Shown here: positions 1 to 10,052 of the stretch, one piece after another
Numbering within the stretch: the stretch's first letter is position 1
Layout: each line of letters starts with the position of its first letter
Origin: Helicobacter saguini
Lineage (GTDB): Bacteria > Campylobacterota > Campylobacteria > Campylobacterales > Helicobacteraceae
DNA: 64,000 bases
NCBI RefSeq assembly: GCF_000762875.2
Contig: NZ_JRMP02000002.1
Span: 185,789-249,788 of the forward strand
Reading direction: 5' to 3'
Made by a program: the position numbers and the translations under genes
Notes under the pieces: model-generated
The model's input: only the letters and a program-made list of their open reading frames with translations
Told to the model about the DNA's origin: nothing
Databases searched by the model: none

Positions 1-1
1 C

Positions 2-637
2 GCTGGAGCATTGATGGCAAATGCCGCAAAACGCGAGGGTTTAGACAAGAGCGAAGAGTATAAAATGGCGAATCTGCAGCTTTTATCGCAGCTATGGCTT
101 AAAAAGCAAGGTGAGAGCATCGGCAAAACCATAAATGTGACCGAGCAGGAGGCAAAAGCGTTTTATGACAATCCGCAAAATAAGCAGATGTTTGTAAGCC
201 AAAATGCGAGCGTGCGGCATATTTTGGTAGCAAAAGAGGACCAGGCGAAAAATATCATCGCTGAAATCGCGAAAGTGCCAAAGACAAAGACAGAGGATAA
301 AGTGGCTGAACTTGCTAAGAAGTTTTCGCTAGATGAGGCTTCAAAGGCAAATGGTGGCTTAATGGAAAATTTGCCGATAGGACAGACCGCGCCTGAGTTT
401 GCAGCAGCGGTCAAAGGGATGACTGCTGGTACATATAGCAAGACCCCGGTAAAAACGCAGTTTGGCTATCATATTATTTATTTAAAAAAGCTTGATGCGC
501 CTACCACGCTTACTTTTGATAAGGTTAAGCCGCAGTTAATCGAGGCTTTAAGACAAGAAAAAATGCAAGGAATCTTGCAAGAAAAGCTTAGAAAAATGCG
601 CGATACTGCTAAAATCACCTACGGCGCCGGGAAGTAG
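2..637 (+). CDS. PpiC/PEB4-like periplasmic peptidyl-prolyl isomerase, C-terminal part
   Basis: The frame is open to the left edge, so the N-terminus (signal peptide and most of the chaperone domain) is missing. What remains is a helical SurA-like region followed by one parvulin domain, from SVRHILVAK to FGYHIIYLKK (about residues 70-165 of the visible part), then a short helical tail. This layout matches the PEB4/CBF2 antigens of Campylobacter and HP0175 of H. pylori, periplasmic foldases that help outer-membrane protein assembly by cis-trans isomerisation of prolyl bonds. The call rests on the parvulin core; assignment to PEB4 rather than another PpiC paralogue is inference because the N-terminus cannot be seen. 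Confidence 0.85.
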   Translation, partial: AGALMANAAKREGLDKSEEYKMANLQLLSQLWLKKQGESIGKTINVTEQEAKAFYDNPQNKQMFVSQNASVRHILVAKEDQAKNIIAEIAKVPKTKTEDKVAELAKKFSLDEASKANGGLMENLPIGQTAPEFAAAVKGMTAGTYSKTPVKTQFGYHIIYLKKLDAPTTLTFDKVKPQLIEALRQEKMQGILQEKLRKMRDTAKITYGAGK

Positions 638-700
638 ATTCTAAAAACAGCTCTTTAAAATCTTAAAGGTGAGTTTATAAAAGCATAGAATCTAAAAGGA

Positions 701-1726
701 ATGGAATTGAAAAATACATTAAAGTTAATTTATGTAATATGTATTTTGATTTTTTTTAGCATGGATTTAGTAGCAAAAGTAAGCGAAAATGAATGCTATT
801 TACCCATGATATCTTGCAATAATGATAGTCTAGAATGTAAAAAGCAACAAGGTGTTTATGGCGATTTTCAAAAAATGATAACATCAAGCATAAATCCGCT
901 TGAATACACTAGTTATGTTAATATGAAAAGTGATTATGATAAAGAAACAACGCACACTAATAGGGAGGTATTTTTTAAACAAGAAACGTTAGAGATTGAT
1001 GGTAAAGATGTGTTATATGGATTATCTTTTTATGATGACGGACTACAAGTATCATTAGAATGTAAAGAGCAAAACTGCACTAAAAAGGCTTACAATAGCG
1101 ATGGTAATCTGCAATATGAGGCAAACTGCGTATCTGGGGTAAATAATGGACCGCAAAGATTATATAATTGGCAAGGAATGCTATTCTTACAAATAGATTA
1201 TAATAATGGCAAACCAAATGGCACGATACAATCTTATAATAATAAAAAAATATACAAAGCAGAAATCAAAAATGGTAAATTAAATGGGAAAATACATATC
1301 AATGGTGTGTTTTTTTGCTGTGATGGTGGTGAGAGCAGAACGTTTGTGGCGGAAGTTAATAATGGGAATATTATATTTTCGCAATTAATGCATTGCATTG
1401 ATGAATGCTTTAATTCACGATTTAAACTAACTCACTTTAATGCTAATGGTACATTTGATGGTGTTATAGAATCTGATTATTATTTCGCACAGATTAAGGA
1501 TAGCAAAGTATCTAAATTTAAGATAGCTTATGAAATAGAGATTGATGAAATGGAATATGAGCATGTTAAAACTTGGCTTACTGGTGGCTTTAATAACAAG
1601 GGTGAAAGAAATGGTGAATGGATATACACTAGCGTTGTGTGGGATGAGAGCATAGGCAAAACAATTAAGAAACTAAAGCGGCACGAAATATATATAAATG
1701 GGGTAAAAACTAAGATTCTAAAATAA
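701..1726 (+). CDS. exported protein with MORN-like repeats, function unknown
   Basis: A 341 aa protein with a hydrophobic N-terminal segment (LIYVICILIFF, about residues 9-20) that looks like a signal peptide or anchor. The body has several NG-rich repeats of the MORN/YwqK kind (NNGKPNGTIQSYNN, KNGKLNGKIHINGVFF) that normally fold as stacked beta-hairpins. It is cysteine-rich after the signal (CYLPMISCNN, LECKKQQ), which fits a disulphide-bonded periplasmic or surface protein. The ATG at 701 sits directly on the AAAAGGA ribosome site; the in-frame TTG at 707 is better spaced, so the true start may be six bases later. Repeat-derived DSK peptides are absent. No specific function can be assigned. 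Confidence 0.6.
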   Translation: MELKNTLKLIYVICILIFFSMDLVAKVSENECYLPMISCNNDSLECKKQQGVYGDFQKMITSSINPLEYTSYVNMKSDYDKETTHTNREVFFKQETLEIDGKDVLYGLSFYDDGLQVSLECKEQNCTKKAYNSDGNLQYEANCVSGVNNGPQRLYNWQGMLFLQIDYNNGKPNGTIQSYNNKKIYKAEIKNGKLNGKIHINGVFFCCDGGESRTFVAEVNNGNIIFSQLMHCIDECFNSRFKLTHFNANGTFDGVIESDYYFAQIKDSKVSKFKIAYEIEIDEMEYEHVKTWLTGGFNNKGERNGEWIYTSVVWDESIGKTIKKLKRHEIYINGVKTKILK

Positions 1727-1865
1727 GGTTATATGATTTATGGAATCTTATTTAGTCGCACAAAGATTCTTTAGAAAAATTGAAGTCAAAGATTTTGTTT
1801 ATTCTGCTAAAATTTCTTTAAATTTTAGATTCTTTCTTAGAATCTCACCCAAAAGGACTTGAACT

Positions 1866-2570
1866 TTGCAAAACATCTTCAAACTTCTAGTATTTTTCCT
1901 TATCGTTGGGCTTGGGCTTTATTTTACCTTTCCTTATGAGATTAGCAAGGGGGATTTGGACGCGACCTTTAAGAGTATCGGCACGACTTTTATCCTTACT
2001 ATCGGGGGCGTTTCTATCGGCATTGTCGTGGGCTTTGCGTTGGCGTTTTTGCGGCTACTTAATATCAAGATTCTAACCTTTATCATTGATGAATACATCG
2101 ATATTATGCGTGGGACGCCCATTATGATACAGCTTTTCATTTTCGCGTATGTGGTGTTTGCGACTTTGAGTGATAATTTTTTGGCTGCCCTTGTCGCGCT
2201 TGGGCTAAACTCATCTGCCTACATCGCTGAGATTATCCGCGCTGGTATTAATAGCGTGGATAAAGGGCAGCTAGAAGCCGCGCGTGCTATGGGCTTAAAT
2301 TTCCGCACGAGCATGCAAGAAGTCGTATTTCCACAGGCGATAAAAAATATCCTGCCAAGCCTTGCTAATGAATTTATCGTGCTTTTTAAGGAGACGTCAG
2401 TTGTGGGCTTAATAAGTGTGAATGACTTGACCTTGCAAAGTAAGTCGCTTCAGGCACTGCTATATAATCCTACGCCGATAATCTTTGCTGCGGTGATTTA
2501 TTATGCGTGTGTGAAGGTGTTTTCGTGGCTAGCACAATTGCTAGAATGGGAGCTAAAAAAGCATGATTAA
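1866..2570 (+). CDS. polar amino-acid ABC transporter permease
   Basis: A 234 aa inner-membrane permease of the HisM/GlnP type. It has an N-terminal helix, an [14 protein letters not shown] entry helix typical of the family, and the cytoplasmic EAA loop [20 protein letters not shown] near residue 140, which docks on the ATPase. It starts with TTG at 1866, preceded by AAAAGGA. The stop overlaps the ATPase start by 8 bases (2563-2570), so the two are translationally coupled and form one importer. No periplasmic binding protein is seen nearby, so the substrate is unknown beyond polar amino acids. Confidence 0.88.
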   Translation: MQNIFKLLVFFLIVGLGLYFTFPYEISKGDLDATFKSIGTTFILTIGGVSIGIVVGFALAFLRLLNIKILTFIIDEYIDIMRGTPIMIQLFIFAYVVFATLSDNFLAALVALGLNSSAYIAEIIRAGINSVDKGQLEAARAMGLNFRTSMQEVVFPQAIKNILPSLANEFIVLFKETSVVGLISVNDLTLQSKSLQALLYNPTPIIFAAVIYYACVKVFSWLAQLLEWELKKHD

Positions 2571-3471
2571 GGTTGTAAATTTATGTAAAAACTATGGCAA
2601 TTTGCGTGTATTGCAGAATCTAAATTTGGAGATAAAGCAAGGCGAAGTAGTCGCAATCATCGGTCCTAGCGGCAGTGGGAAAAGCACTTTTTTGCGTTGT
2701 TTGAATCTCCTTGAGACGCCTAGCAGCGGGCAGATTCTAATCGATGGAGATGATATTATGTCGCGTAATTGTGATATTAATAAAGTGCGTGCGAAAGTTA
2801 GTATGGTTTTCCAGCATTTTAATTTGTTTAATAATAAAAATGTATTAGAGAATCTTACCTTAGCGCCGATAAAAACGGGACTACTAAGTCGCGATGCTGC
2901 AGTGGCTAGGGCGCGTGAATTGTTAAAAAAAGTTGGTTTAAGCGATAAAGAAAGCGTAAAGCCTAGCCGTCTAAGTGGTGGGCAAAAGCAACGCATTGCT
3001 ATAGCGCGTAGCCTTTGTATGAATCCAAAAGTGATACTTTTTGATGAGCCTACAAGTGCGCTAGACCCTGAAATGGTTGGCGAAGTGCTGAATCTAATGA
3101 AAGATTTGGCAAAAGAAGGTATGACAATGGTGGTCGTAACGCATGAAATGGGCTTTGCCAAAAATGTCGCTAGCCGCATTATCTTTATGGAAAAGGGCGA
3201 GATTTTGGTAGATTCTACCCCTGCTATCGCCTTTAACACGCATTCTACTAACTCTGCTGTTGCATCTAATACAGCAGATTCTAGCTCTACTGCTTCATTT
3301 AATGTAGTAGATTCTAGCCCTGCTGTTGTATCTAATATAGCGGATTCTAACCATGTTGTTGCATTTGACACAACGGATTCTAGCCCTTCTGTTGCACCTA
3401 ATACAACCGCAACCAACCAGCCACCAAACCCCCGCCTAAAAGAATTTCTAGATAAGGTGTTAAATCATTAG
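2563..3471 (+). CDS. polar amino-acid ABC transporter ATP-binding protein with repeat-expanded C-terminus
   Basis: GlnQ/HisP-type ATPase partner of the upstream permease. Walker A is GPSGSGKST (about residue 35), the signature [15 protein letters not shown] (about 140), Walker B VILFDEP (about 160) and the switch histidine VVVTHE (about 195). Family members are about 240-250 aa; this one is 302 aa because a run of 11-residue repeats beginning DSSPAVV or similar (residues about 217-282) is inserted just before the conserved tail [11 protein letters not shown]. The catalytic core is intact, so the protein should be active. The expansion is encoded by a 33-bp minisatellite listed separately. Confidence 0.9.
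   Translation: MIKVVNLCKNYGNLRVLQNLNLEIKQGEVVAIIGPSGSGKSTFLRCLNLLETPSSGQILIDGDDIMSRNCDINKVRAKVSMVFQHFNLFNNKNVLENLTLAPIKTGLLSRDAAVARARELLKKVGLSDKESVKPSRLSGGQKQRIAIARSLCMNPKVILFDEPTSALDPEMVGEVLNLMKDLAKEGMTMVVVTHEMGFAKNVASRIIFMEKGEILVDSTPAIAFNTHSTNSAVASNTADSSSTASFNVVDSSPAVVSNIADSNHVVAFDTTDSSPSVAPNTTATNQPPNPRLKEFLDKVLNH
3211..3408 (+). repeat. 33-bp in-frame minisatellite in the ABC ATPase gene
   Basis: Six units, each beginning with GATTCTA or CATTCTA. The last four are exactly 33 bp (starts 3277, 3310, 3343, 3376) and the first two are 30 and 36 bp. Each unit encodes about 11 residues (DSSxxVxxNxx). All unit lengths are multiples of three, so copy-number change would lengthen or shorten the protein without breaking the frame. 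Each unit carries one GATTC. Confidence 0.85.
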
Positions 3472-3523
3472 AATCTGCTAATAATTTATTGATAATATTA
3501 AAATTAGATTCTATAATTTTCAT

Positions 3524-3529
3524 TATAAT
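3524..3529 (+). promoter_or_regulatory. putative -10 box TATAAT for the RND pump gene
   Basis: TATAAT ends 24 bases before the GTG start of the RND pump gene. A -35 is not obvious, as is usual in epsilonproteobacteria. It lies in the short gap after the ABC ATPase. Confidence 0.5.
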
Positions 3530-3553
3530 GTTAGATTTAAAAGGTTTTAGAAC

Positions 3554-6500
3554 GTGAAATTAATTGAATATAGTGTGAAAAATCCCGTTGTGGTCTTTGT
3601 TGGCGTGATATTTTTGCTGCTTTTTGGGTATTTGGCGATTATGCAGATGCCTTACTCGCTTACGCCTAATATTTCGCGTCCTACGATTAGTATAAATACG
3701 ACTTGGGCTGGGGCTACGCCTTATGAAGTAGAAAAAGAAATCGTGCAACGTCAAGAAAAATTCCTAAAAAATCTACCAAATCTAATTTCTATGACTTCAA
3801 GCAGTCGCGAGGGCGTGGGCGTTGTCTCCTTAGAGTTTGAAGTAGGCACTGATATGAAAAAGGCAATGCTAGATACTAGCTCTAAACTTAGCGAAGTGCG
3901 TGGCTATCCTAGCAATATTGATAATCCTGTGATACGCTCCACTGGTGAGACAATCGCGCCTGTGGTGTATCTTTTTGTCAAATCAGATTCTAAACAATCT
4001 GTGCGATGGAGCTACACTTACCTTTATGAAGATATTGTGAAACTTTATGAACGAATCGATGGCGTAGGAATGGTCGATATTTTGGGTGGTGTGGCAAAGC
4101 AAGTCGAAGTGATATTAAACACAAAGCAACTAGCTTTCTACAATATTACACTTGATGATGTGATTTCTGCTATGCAAGCACACAATGTAAATGTCTCCGC
4201 TGGTAGCCTTGACTATGGGCAAAGGGCGTATAGAGTGCGAACTATCGGGCTATATGAGAGTAGCGAAGATGTGTATAACACGATTGTAAAAACGGATAAT
4301 AGCCAAGTGGTGTATTTACGCGACATTGCAAATGTGATAAACACTTATGAGCTGCCAAAAGTGCCTAATATCCATAATAATGATGAGACGATTTCGCTGC
4401 AAATTCGCCCTACGGCTGAAGCAAATGTGCTTGAGCTAATCGATAAAGTGCGGAATCTTACTAATGAATTGAATGCGAAACAACTGAAAGAACATCATTT
4501 GCATATTGACTGGGGGCGCGATTCTGCTGGGTTTATACAAGATGCGATTGCTCTTGTAAAGCATGATATAATTTTGGGAATCTTACTTGCGGCGATTGTT
4601 TTGTATGCGTTTTTGCGTAACTTTTCAAGTGTGTTTGTGGTGAGTGTGATTATCCCTATTTCGATTTTAAGCTCTTTTATTTTATTGCAAGGGATGGGGC
4701 GCACTTTGAATGTGATTTTACTTGCTGGGGTGAGTTTTGCGGTAAGTATGATAATAGATTCTAGCATTGTAGTCGTGGAGAATATCCATCGCCATCACTC
4801 TATGGGTAAGCGAATGTTTGAATCTTGCATTGATGGGACAAAGGAAGTGCTGGGTGCGCTCTTTGCTAGCACGATTACTACCATTGGCATTTTTATCCCT
4901 ATTATCGGGCTTAAGGATGAAATAGGGCAGCTTTTTAGCGATATTGCTTTGGCGTCTAGCTCGGCTTTATCGATTGCTTTAATTATTTGTCTTTTGGTCG
5001 TGCCATCGCTATATTATTCTTTGGCTAAATTTTTGGCTAGGAGAAAAGATTCTAAAGATTCTATGGAATCTAATTTGCAAGATTCTAAAATAGATTCTAA
5101 GAATTTAGAGAATCTAGATTCTAAAGAAGAATCTAATAATTTACAGAATCTAGATTCTAACAATGTCAAAGATTCTAACAACCTATCGCCCGCCCACCAC
5201 CCTATTAATGAGAATGCCACCCACCGCCCTATCGATGAGAATACCGCAGACCACCCTATTAATAATGAAGATTCTAAAGATTCTATAACCCACAAAATAA
5301 ATTCCCTTTTTAACACAATGACGACAAAATTTCACAATATAAAACAAACCATAGAATCTAAAATCACAAATAATAAAAAATTACAAAATCTAATACCAAA
5401 AATAAAACGATATACTAGATTCACTAAGTTTTATCTAAAAAAGTTTAAAATTTTAGTAGATACCACATTTATAAATATCGGCGTATATTTTTATAATAAA
5501 ATCGTTAAGATTCTAACTATCTGCTTAAAATCCGCTAAAAATAGAATCTTATGCGTTTTAGGCTTTGTCGTGGTTAGCTTACTTATCACGCTGCCCTTTA
5601 TCCCAAAGCTAGACTACTTGCCAAAGGGCAGTCAAAACTTCCTAGTCGCCTACATCCAAGCCCCAAATGGCTTAAGCTATGAAGAACGCTCAAACATCAT
5701 AAACGCAATATACGACTACAACGCACCATATATGCTAGCCAACGGCTTTAAAGGTGATAAAGAATACCCAGCCATCCGCGACTTTTACATATCTGGCGGA
5801 ACTACTAGCATTTATTTTTATGAAATTAGTGCCGACCCAAAGCGAGTAAAAGAGCTAATGAAACTAATGCAAGCTAGCATTGATTCTGTGCCAAATATTA
5901 GCGGGAGTGTCGTAGAACAGGGCATTTTCTCAAGTAGCGGAATAAGCGAAAATGTGGAAGTAAATATCATAGGCGCGGACCTAGATTCTATGCTAATATC
6001 AGCAAACTCATTTATGGAACTAGCAAAAGAAAATCTTAAGGGAGCGCGCATTCGTGCGTTTCCGTCTTTAGATGTAAATAATAGAGAGATAAATCTTTAC
6101 CCAGATATGCGTTCCTTAGCGGTAAATGGGCTAAATGTCAAAAGCTTTGGCAATATCGTGGATGTTATTATCGGTGGTAAGAAAGTTGGCGATTTTAGAA
6201 ACGCAGATGGGAAAATAATCGACTTAATGCTAAGTAGTGATAATACAACGCAAAGCCCTGAAGATGTGTTGTATAGCCAAATCTATGCACCAAGCGGGCA
6301 AATCGTGCCACTCTCAAGTCTAGCTGATATTCGCCAGGATATAGGCTTATCGCAGATTCGCCATTACGAGCAGGATAGAAACATTTTATTTTATATAAAT
6401 CCGCAAGATTCTATGAGTTTGCAAGAAGTGATTGCTACGATAAATAATGTGATTGTGCCAAAAATGCAGGAGCTAAACACGCTAGGGGAAAATAAAATCG

Positions 6501-7060
6501 CCATTAGTGGAAACGCAAATAAGCTGCATAAACTAGCAAAGCATTTAAGCGGTGGGTTTTTACTTGCCTTAATTATCACATATTTGCTTTTAACCGCGTT
6601 ATATGCGAACTTTTTTTATCCTATTATTATCATTTTTACCATTCCTTTTGCACTGACTGGTGGCTTTTTAGGCTTGGCGTTTGTGGATACTTTTATTGCG
6701 CATCAAAATTTGGATGTGCTGACTATGCTAGGCTTTATCATTTTGGTTGGAAGCGTTGTCAATAACGCGATTTTGATTGTGTATCAAAGTTTAATTAATC
6801 TGCGTGAATATAAAATGAATGTGTATGATAGCGTCTTTAATGCGACTACTTCGCGTATCCGCCCCATTTATATGAGTATGCTAACTAGCATCCTAGCCCT
6901 AGCTCCTTTGATTTTTTCAAGTGGCGCAGGTAGTGAAATCTATCGAGGTTTAGGCGCTGTAATTGCCGGGGGCATTCTAATCTCTACAATTATTAGCATA
7001 TTTGTAATTCCCTCGCTACTAATCTTCGCCCTAAAACCACCAAACACGCAAGTGGTTTAG
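3554..7060 (+). CDS. RND (AcrB/HAE1-like) efflux transporter with a long inserted linker
   Basis: An 1168 aa inner-membrane proton-driven exporter. The N-terminal helix and porter region are typical (MPYSLTPNISRPTISI, WAGATPYEVEKEIV). There is a first block of helices around residues 340-490, a second porter domain, and closing helices to the C-terminus. Typical length is about 1010-1050 aa; the excess lies at residues about 497-650, between TM6 and TM7, where DSK/NLDSN repeats and a HHPINEN/HRPIDEN/DHPINN triplet sit. In TM4 the usual Asp-Asp proton relay reads I-D-S-S (about residue 402), so only the first acidic residue is present. GTG start at 3554. No membrane-fusion protein gene lies beside it; the TolC-like gene at 8451-9701 is on the other strand. 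Confidence 0.88.
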   Translation: MKLIEYSVKNPVVVFVGVIFLLLFGYLAIMQMPYSLTPNISRPTISINTTWAGATPYEVEKEIVQRQEKFLKNLPNLISMTSSSREGVGVVSLEFEVGTDMKKAMLDTSSKLSEVRGYPSNIDNPVIRSTGETIAPVVYLFVKSDSKQSVRWSYTYLYEDIVKLYERIDGVGMVDILGGVAKQVEVILNTKQLAFYNITLDDVISAMQAHNVNVSAGSLDYGQRAYRVRTIGLYESSEDVYNTIVKTDNSQVVYLRDIANVINTYELPKVPNIHNNDETISLQIRPTAEANVLELIDKVRNLTNELNAKQLKEHHLHIDWGRDSAGFIQDAIALVKHDIILGILLAAIVLYAFLRNFSSVFVVSVIIPISILSSFILLQGMGRTLNVILLAGVSFAVSMIIDSSIVVVENIHRHHSMGKRMFESCIDGTKEVLGALFASTITTIGIFIPIIGLKDEIGQLFSDIALASSSALSIALIICLLVVPSLYYSLAKFLARRKDSKDSMESNLQDSKIDSKNLENLDSKEESNNLQNLDSNNVKDSNNLSPAHHPINENATHRPIDENTADHPINNEDSKDSITHKINSLFNTMTTKFHNIKQTIESKITNNKKLQNLIPKIKRYTRFTKFYLKKFKILVDTTFINIGVYFYNKIVKILTICLKSAKNRILCVLGFVVVSLLITLPFIPKLDYLPKGSQNFLVAYIQAPNGLSYEERSNIINAIYDYNAPYMLANGFKGDKEYPAIRDFYISGGTTSIYFYEISADPKRVKELMKLMQASIDSVPNISGSVVEQGIFSSSGISENVEVNIIGADLDSMLISANSFMELAKENLKGARIRAFPSLDVNNREINLYPDMRSLAVNGLNVKSFGNIVDVIIGGKKVGDFRNADGKIIDLMLSSDNTTQSPEDVLYSQIYAPSGQIVPLSSLADIRQDIGLSQIRHYEQDRNILFYINPQDSMSLQEVIATINNVIVPKMQELNTLGENKIAISGNANKLHKLAKHLSGGFLLALIITYLLLTALYANFFYPIIIIFTIPFALTGGFLGLAFVDTFIAHQNLDVLTMLGFIILVGSVVNNAILIVYQSLINLREYKMNVYDSVFNATTSRIRPIYMSMLTSILALAPLIFSSGAGSEIYRGLGAVIAGGILISTIISIFVIPSLLIFALKPPNTQVV

Positions 7061-7078
7061 AATCTAGTGAGAGTAAAA

Positions 7079-8304
7079 ATGAAATTAAGCTATAAAAAGT
7101 TTGTAATTTTAGGCATTTTGGTCCCTTGTGTAAATTTATTATTGCTAATATTATTGCTATATATTTATGACCCACTGCAAGTTTTCCACAAGCCATTTTT
7201 TAGAGAAACAACTTTTTTAAGCGATATGCGCGTGCAAAATCGCGGAATAATAAAAAACTATGACTTTAATAGCGTCATTTTAGGCACATCAATGCTAGAA
7301 AATACTCTGCCAAAAGATGCAAATGAAATACTAGCATATAACACATACGGGGGGGGGGGGTAAATCATAACTTTATCCCTAAAAAGTTAGGAAATATAGA
7401 ATCTAATTTAAAACGAGATTCTAAAAATCATCATAAAGATTCTAACAAAACACAAAATTTAGATTCTAATAATTCACAAAAAAATCTTTGGGTAAATTTA
7501 TCAATGAGTGGCTCTAGCTTTAATGAAAGAGCAGTTGTATTAAAATATTTACTAAAAGAAAAAGTTATAAATAATGTAATTTATTCGCTTGATTGGTTTG
7601 GATTTAGCGATGAAAATGTTATTGATAGTTTTGATTTTTTGTATATTGATGATTCTATAAAAAATATTAGAATCTATTTTAATCCGCATTTTATAACTTG
7701 TGCATTAAGTTGGAATCTAGATTTTAAATGTGTAGGTAAAAAATATGATATTTACGCAGATTCTATGAATTTTTGGATGAATGATTATAAAAAATATTTT
7801 GGCAGCATTAAAAATTATTTACAAAACCCTGAAAATATAAAGGAATTAAAAAAACCAAAAGAAAAAATAAATATCATAGAATCTAAAAAGATAGGCAAAA
7901 AATTAGTCGATAAATATGTGCTAAATATTATGAAAAATAACCCACAAACGCAGTTTTACCTTCTTATTCCTACGACTTCTAGGCTTTATTATAAGCTAAA
8001 AGGAGATGTATTTTTAAAATCTTGGCAGCAAAATATTAGATATGTTGTTAGCGAATGTGAGAATTTGCAAAATGTTAGAATCTATGGCTTTGATGATTTA
8101 GACTATGCTGATAATATCGCAAACTACAAAGATTCAAGGCACTATAATGTCAATATGAATCTTATGCAATTAAAAGCAATCGCCAACCAAACGCACATTT
8201 TAGATTCTAAAAATATAGAATCTTATTTGCAAACTATGCAAGAAAAAATAAAAAACTATGATATATCTCCGCTCATAACTGAAGTAAATTTGCTTAAGCA
8301 ATAA
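7079..8304 (+). pseudogene. phase-variable SGNH-like membrane protein, out of frame at poly-G(12)
   Basis: The first part (from ATG 7079; an in-frame GTG lies at 7067) has a strong N-terminal membrane helix and then VILGTSMLENT, which resembles an SGNH block I. It ends at a TAA directly after a run of 12 G (7349-7360). The rest continues in another frame: adding one G or removing two opens a continuous frame through 7361-7503 into the second part (ATG 7504, NLSMSGSSFNERA, and a C-terminal DSRHYN that resembles a catalytic Asp-x-x-His). The joined protein is about 408 aa. Similar SGNH-like proteins often act on cell-surface glycans. I infer a contingency gene that is OFF in this molecule rather than a decayed gene, because both halves are otherwise intact. 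Confidence 0.75.
7349..7360 (+). repeat. poly-G(12) slippage tract
   Basis: Twelve consecutive G inside a reading frame, followed by TAAATC. With 12 G the frame stops at once; with 11 it stops three codons later (GGT AAA TCA TAA); with 10 or 13 it stays open to 8304. This is a typical phase-variation switch of Campylobacterota. Confidence 0.9.
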
Positions 8305-8450
8305 AAAAAGCAAAAATAGATTCTAAGGATTACATAAAAATAGAAATTTTAGAATCTAGATTCTATAAGTTCTATATCTGTTAATAAAACCAAACTCATA
8401 CATTCTTAAGAGCATCTTATCTAATCTTAGATTACATAAAGTTATAGAAT

Positions 8451-9701
8451 CTAAAACCTAAGATTTTCTAAATATTGAATGCGGGCGACATTTGTAGCGA
8501 TGTCATATCGCGCATTAACAAGCGCACTGCGGGCATTTGTAAGCAGCAGTTCCGCATTCAAAAGCTCAATATAATTCGCAATATTTTGCTGATAGCGATT
8601 GCTAACAATGCGGTAATTTTCCTCAGCCTGCGTTAGTGCGAGTTTGGCATAGTTTAGCTGCTCTTTTGCGACATTTAGGCTATTTAGCAGGTTAGAAACC
8701 TCGTTATTTATATCCTTTTTTAAGTCGCTCATTTGCGAATTTAGGGCGAGTGCGTTTGCGCGCCTACTTTGCATATTAAAAAACGATGAGTAGCTATCTA
8801 TGAGATTCCACGCGACATCAAGACGCACTTGAGACTGCAGCGTAGAATTGACTACAGCGGTGCTTGCGCCCGTTAGATACCAGTATTTTGACGCGTTTAG
8901 ATTTAGCTGCGAATAGAATCTTCCTTGTGCGATTTTGTTATCATATTCGTTACTTTTTAGCGATAAAGTTATAGCTTTCACCTGCGGATTGTTAGAATAT
9001 ATAGAATCTAGTAACTTATCTTTTTCATAACTTATCTCTTCTTTTACTTCTATATCTTGTAACTCATTAGAATCAATAGTTACACCACTAAGCTTTTGCA
9101 AAATGTCAATATTATACGCCAAATCAACCTGCACGCGCGTTAGCTCAATCTTAGCATTTGCTAAATTTACCTCCACACTCAAAGCCGCACTCTTATCGCT
9201 AATGCCGTGAATATAAAACTGAGTCGCCTGTTTTAGCTGGCTCTCAAGCAGTTTTATGGACTCATTTGCAATTTTTAATGCCTGTTTATTTTGCAGGATT
9301 TTGATGTAGGTAAGCTTGGTGTTTAGGACGATGTCGTTTTTATTTTGCTCCAAATTGTTCTCATTTATGGCAACATTCACGCCCGATTTTTTGTAGGTGT
9401 AAAAGTCCTGCATACCATTAAAAAGGTTCATTTGACCGGTGATATTTAGCGTATTTGACGAAAAGGCAGTGCGATTTGCCGGGGCGCGATAGTTGTAAGT
9501 GTAACCAAAAGTAACACTCGGCATAAAAAGCGTGTGATTTGCGGCTCTTGCAAACTTGCTAGATTCTACCAAATGCTCTCTACTTTCAAGCTGATAGCTG
9601 TTTTTTAACGCAAGTTCAATCGCCTTTTCAAGCTCCAAAGCGTGCAGATTCTGCGTTAAAAAAGCTAATGATAAAATAAAAAAAATAAAAACTTTTTGCA
9701 T
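8451..9701 (-). CDS. TolC-family outer-membrane efflux protein
   Basis: A 416 aa protein with a signal peptide (MQKVFIFFILSLAFLTQNLHA) followed by LELEKAIELALKNSYQLESRE, the usual start of the first TolC repeat. Two long helical repeats are visible; the second begins around KDKLLDSIYSNNPQVKAI. It would form the trimeric outer-membrane exit duct of a tripartite efflux pump or type I secretion system. It is the last gene of a minus-strand cluster with the CiaD-like and TPR-like genes (30-base gap upstream, AAAGG ribosome site). No adaptor protein gene is adjacent, so the inner-membrane partner is uncertain; the RND pump at 3554-7060 is a candidate. Confidence 0.87.
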   Translation of the reverse strand: MQKVFIFFILSLAFLTQNLHALELEKAIELALKNSYQLESREHLVESSKFARAANHTLFMPSVTFGYTYNYRAPANRTAFSSNTLNITGQMNLFNGMQDFYTYKKSGVNVAINENNLEQNKNDIVLNTKLTYIKILQNKQALKIANESIKLLESQLKQATQFYIHGISDKSAALSVEVNLANAKIELTRVQVDLAYNIDILQKLSGVTIDSNELQDIEVKEEISYEKDKLLDSIYSNNPQVKAITLSLKSNEYDNKIAQGRFYSQLNLNASKYWYLTGASTAVVNSTLQSQVRLDVAWNLIDSYSSFFNMQSRRANALALNSQMSDLKKDINNEVSNLLNSLNVAKEQLNYAKLALTQAEENYRIVSNRYQQNIANYIELLNAELLLTNARSALVNARYDIATNVARIQYLENLRF

Positions 9702-9731
9702 TGTATTGACCTTTAAAGTCTATGGTATTAT

Positions 9732-10052
9732 TTATCCATTCCGTTTATCAAGTGCCTCAAGGCGTGAGTCAATTAGGGCTAGTTGAAATTGCAAAAAGCC
9801 CAAAATCAAGTCTAACTTAGCACTTGCCTGCACTTCCTTGCTATCTTTCAATAAATCATCCGCACTCAAATTATCAATCCACAAATCATTATTTTTCAAG
9901 CCCTCAAACAGCACGAAAATGCGCTCCTTAAAGCTTTGCAAGAACTCGACCTCGCCTGTATTTATCCCGATATTTATATCCTTTGAGCCCTTCTCATCGA
10001 CACTATTTTCAATCTCATTTAGCGTCTGCAGCACGACATCTTTTAATTCCAT
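9732..10052 (-). CDS. CiaD-like domain protein
   Basis: A 106 aa acidic soluble protein. Its second half (FLQSFKERIFVLFEGL, then LDLILGFLQFQLALIDSRLEAL) resembles the conserved C-terminal region of Campylobacter CiaD (Cj0788), from memory of that family. CiaD is an invasion-associated antigen in Campylobacter, but the domain is also widespread in Helicobacter, where the role is unclear. The start overlaps the end of the TPR-like gene by 10 bases, suggesting coupled translation. Confidence 0.55.
   Translation of the reverse strand: MELKDVVLQTLNEIENSVDEKGSKDINIGINTGEVEFLQSFKERIFVLFEGLKNNDLWIDNLSADDLLKDSKEVQASAKLDLILGFLQFQLALIDSRLEALDKRNG

Noticed and set aside
7504..8304. Independent 266 aa gene starting at ATG 7504
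   Set aside because: No ribosome site precedes it and upstream sequence in the same frame is open back to the poly-G tract, so it is the second part of the phase-variable gene.
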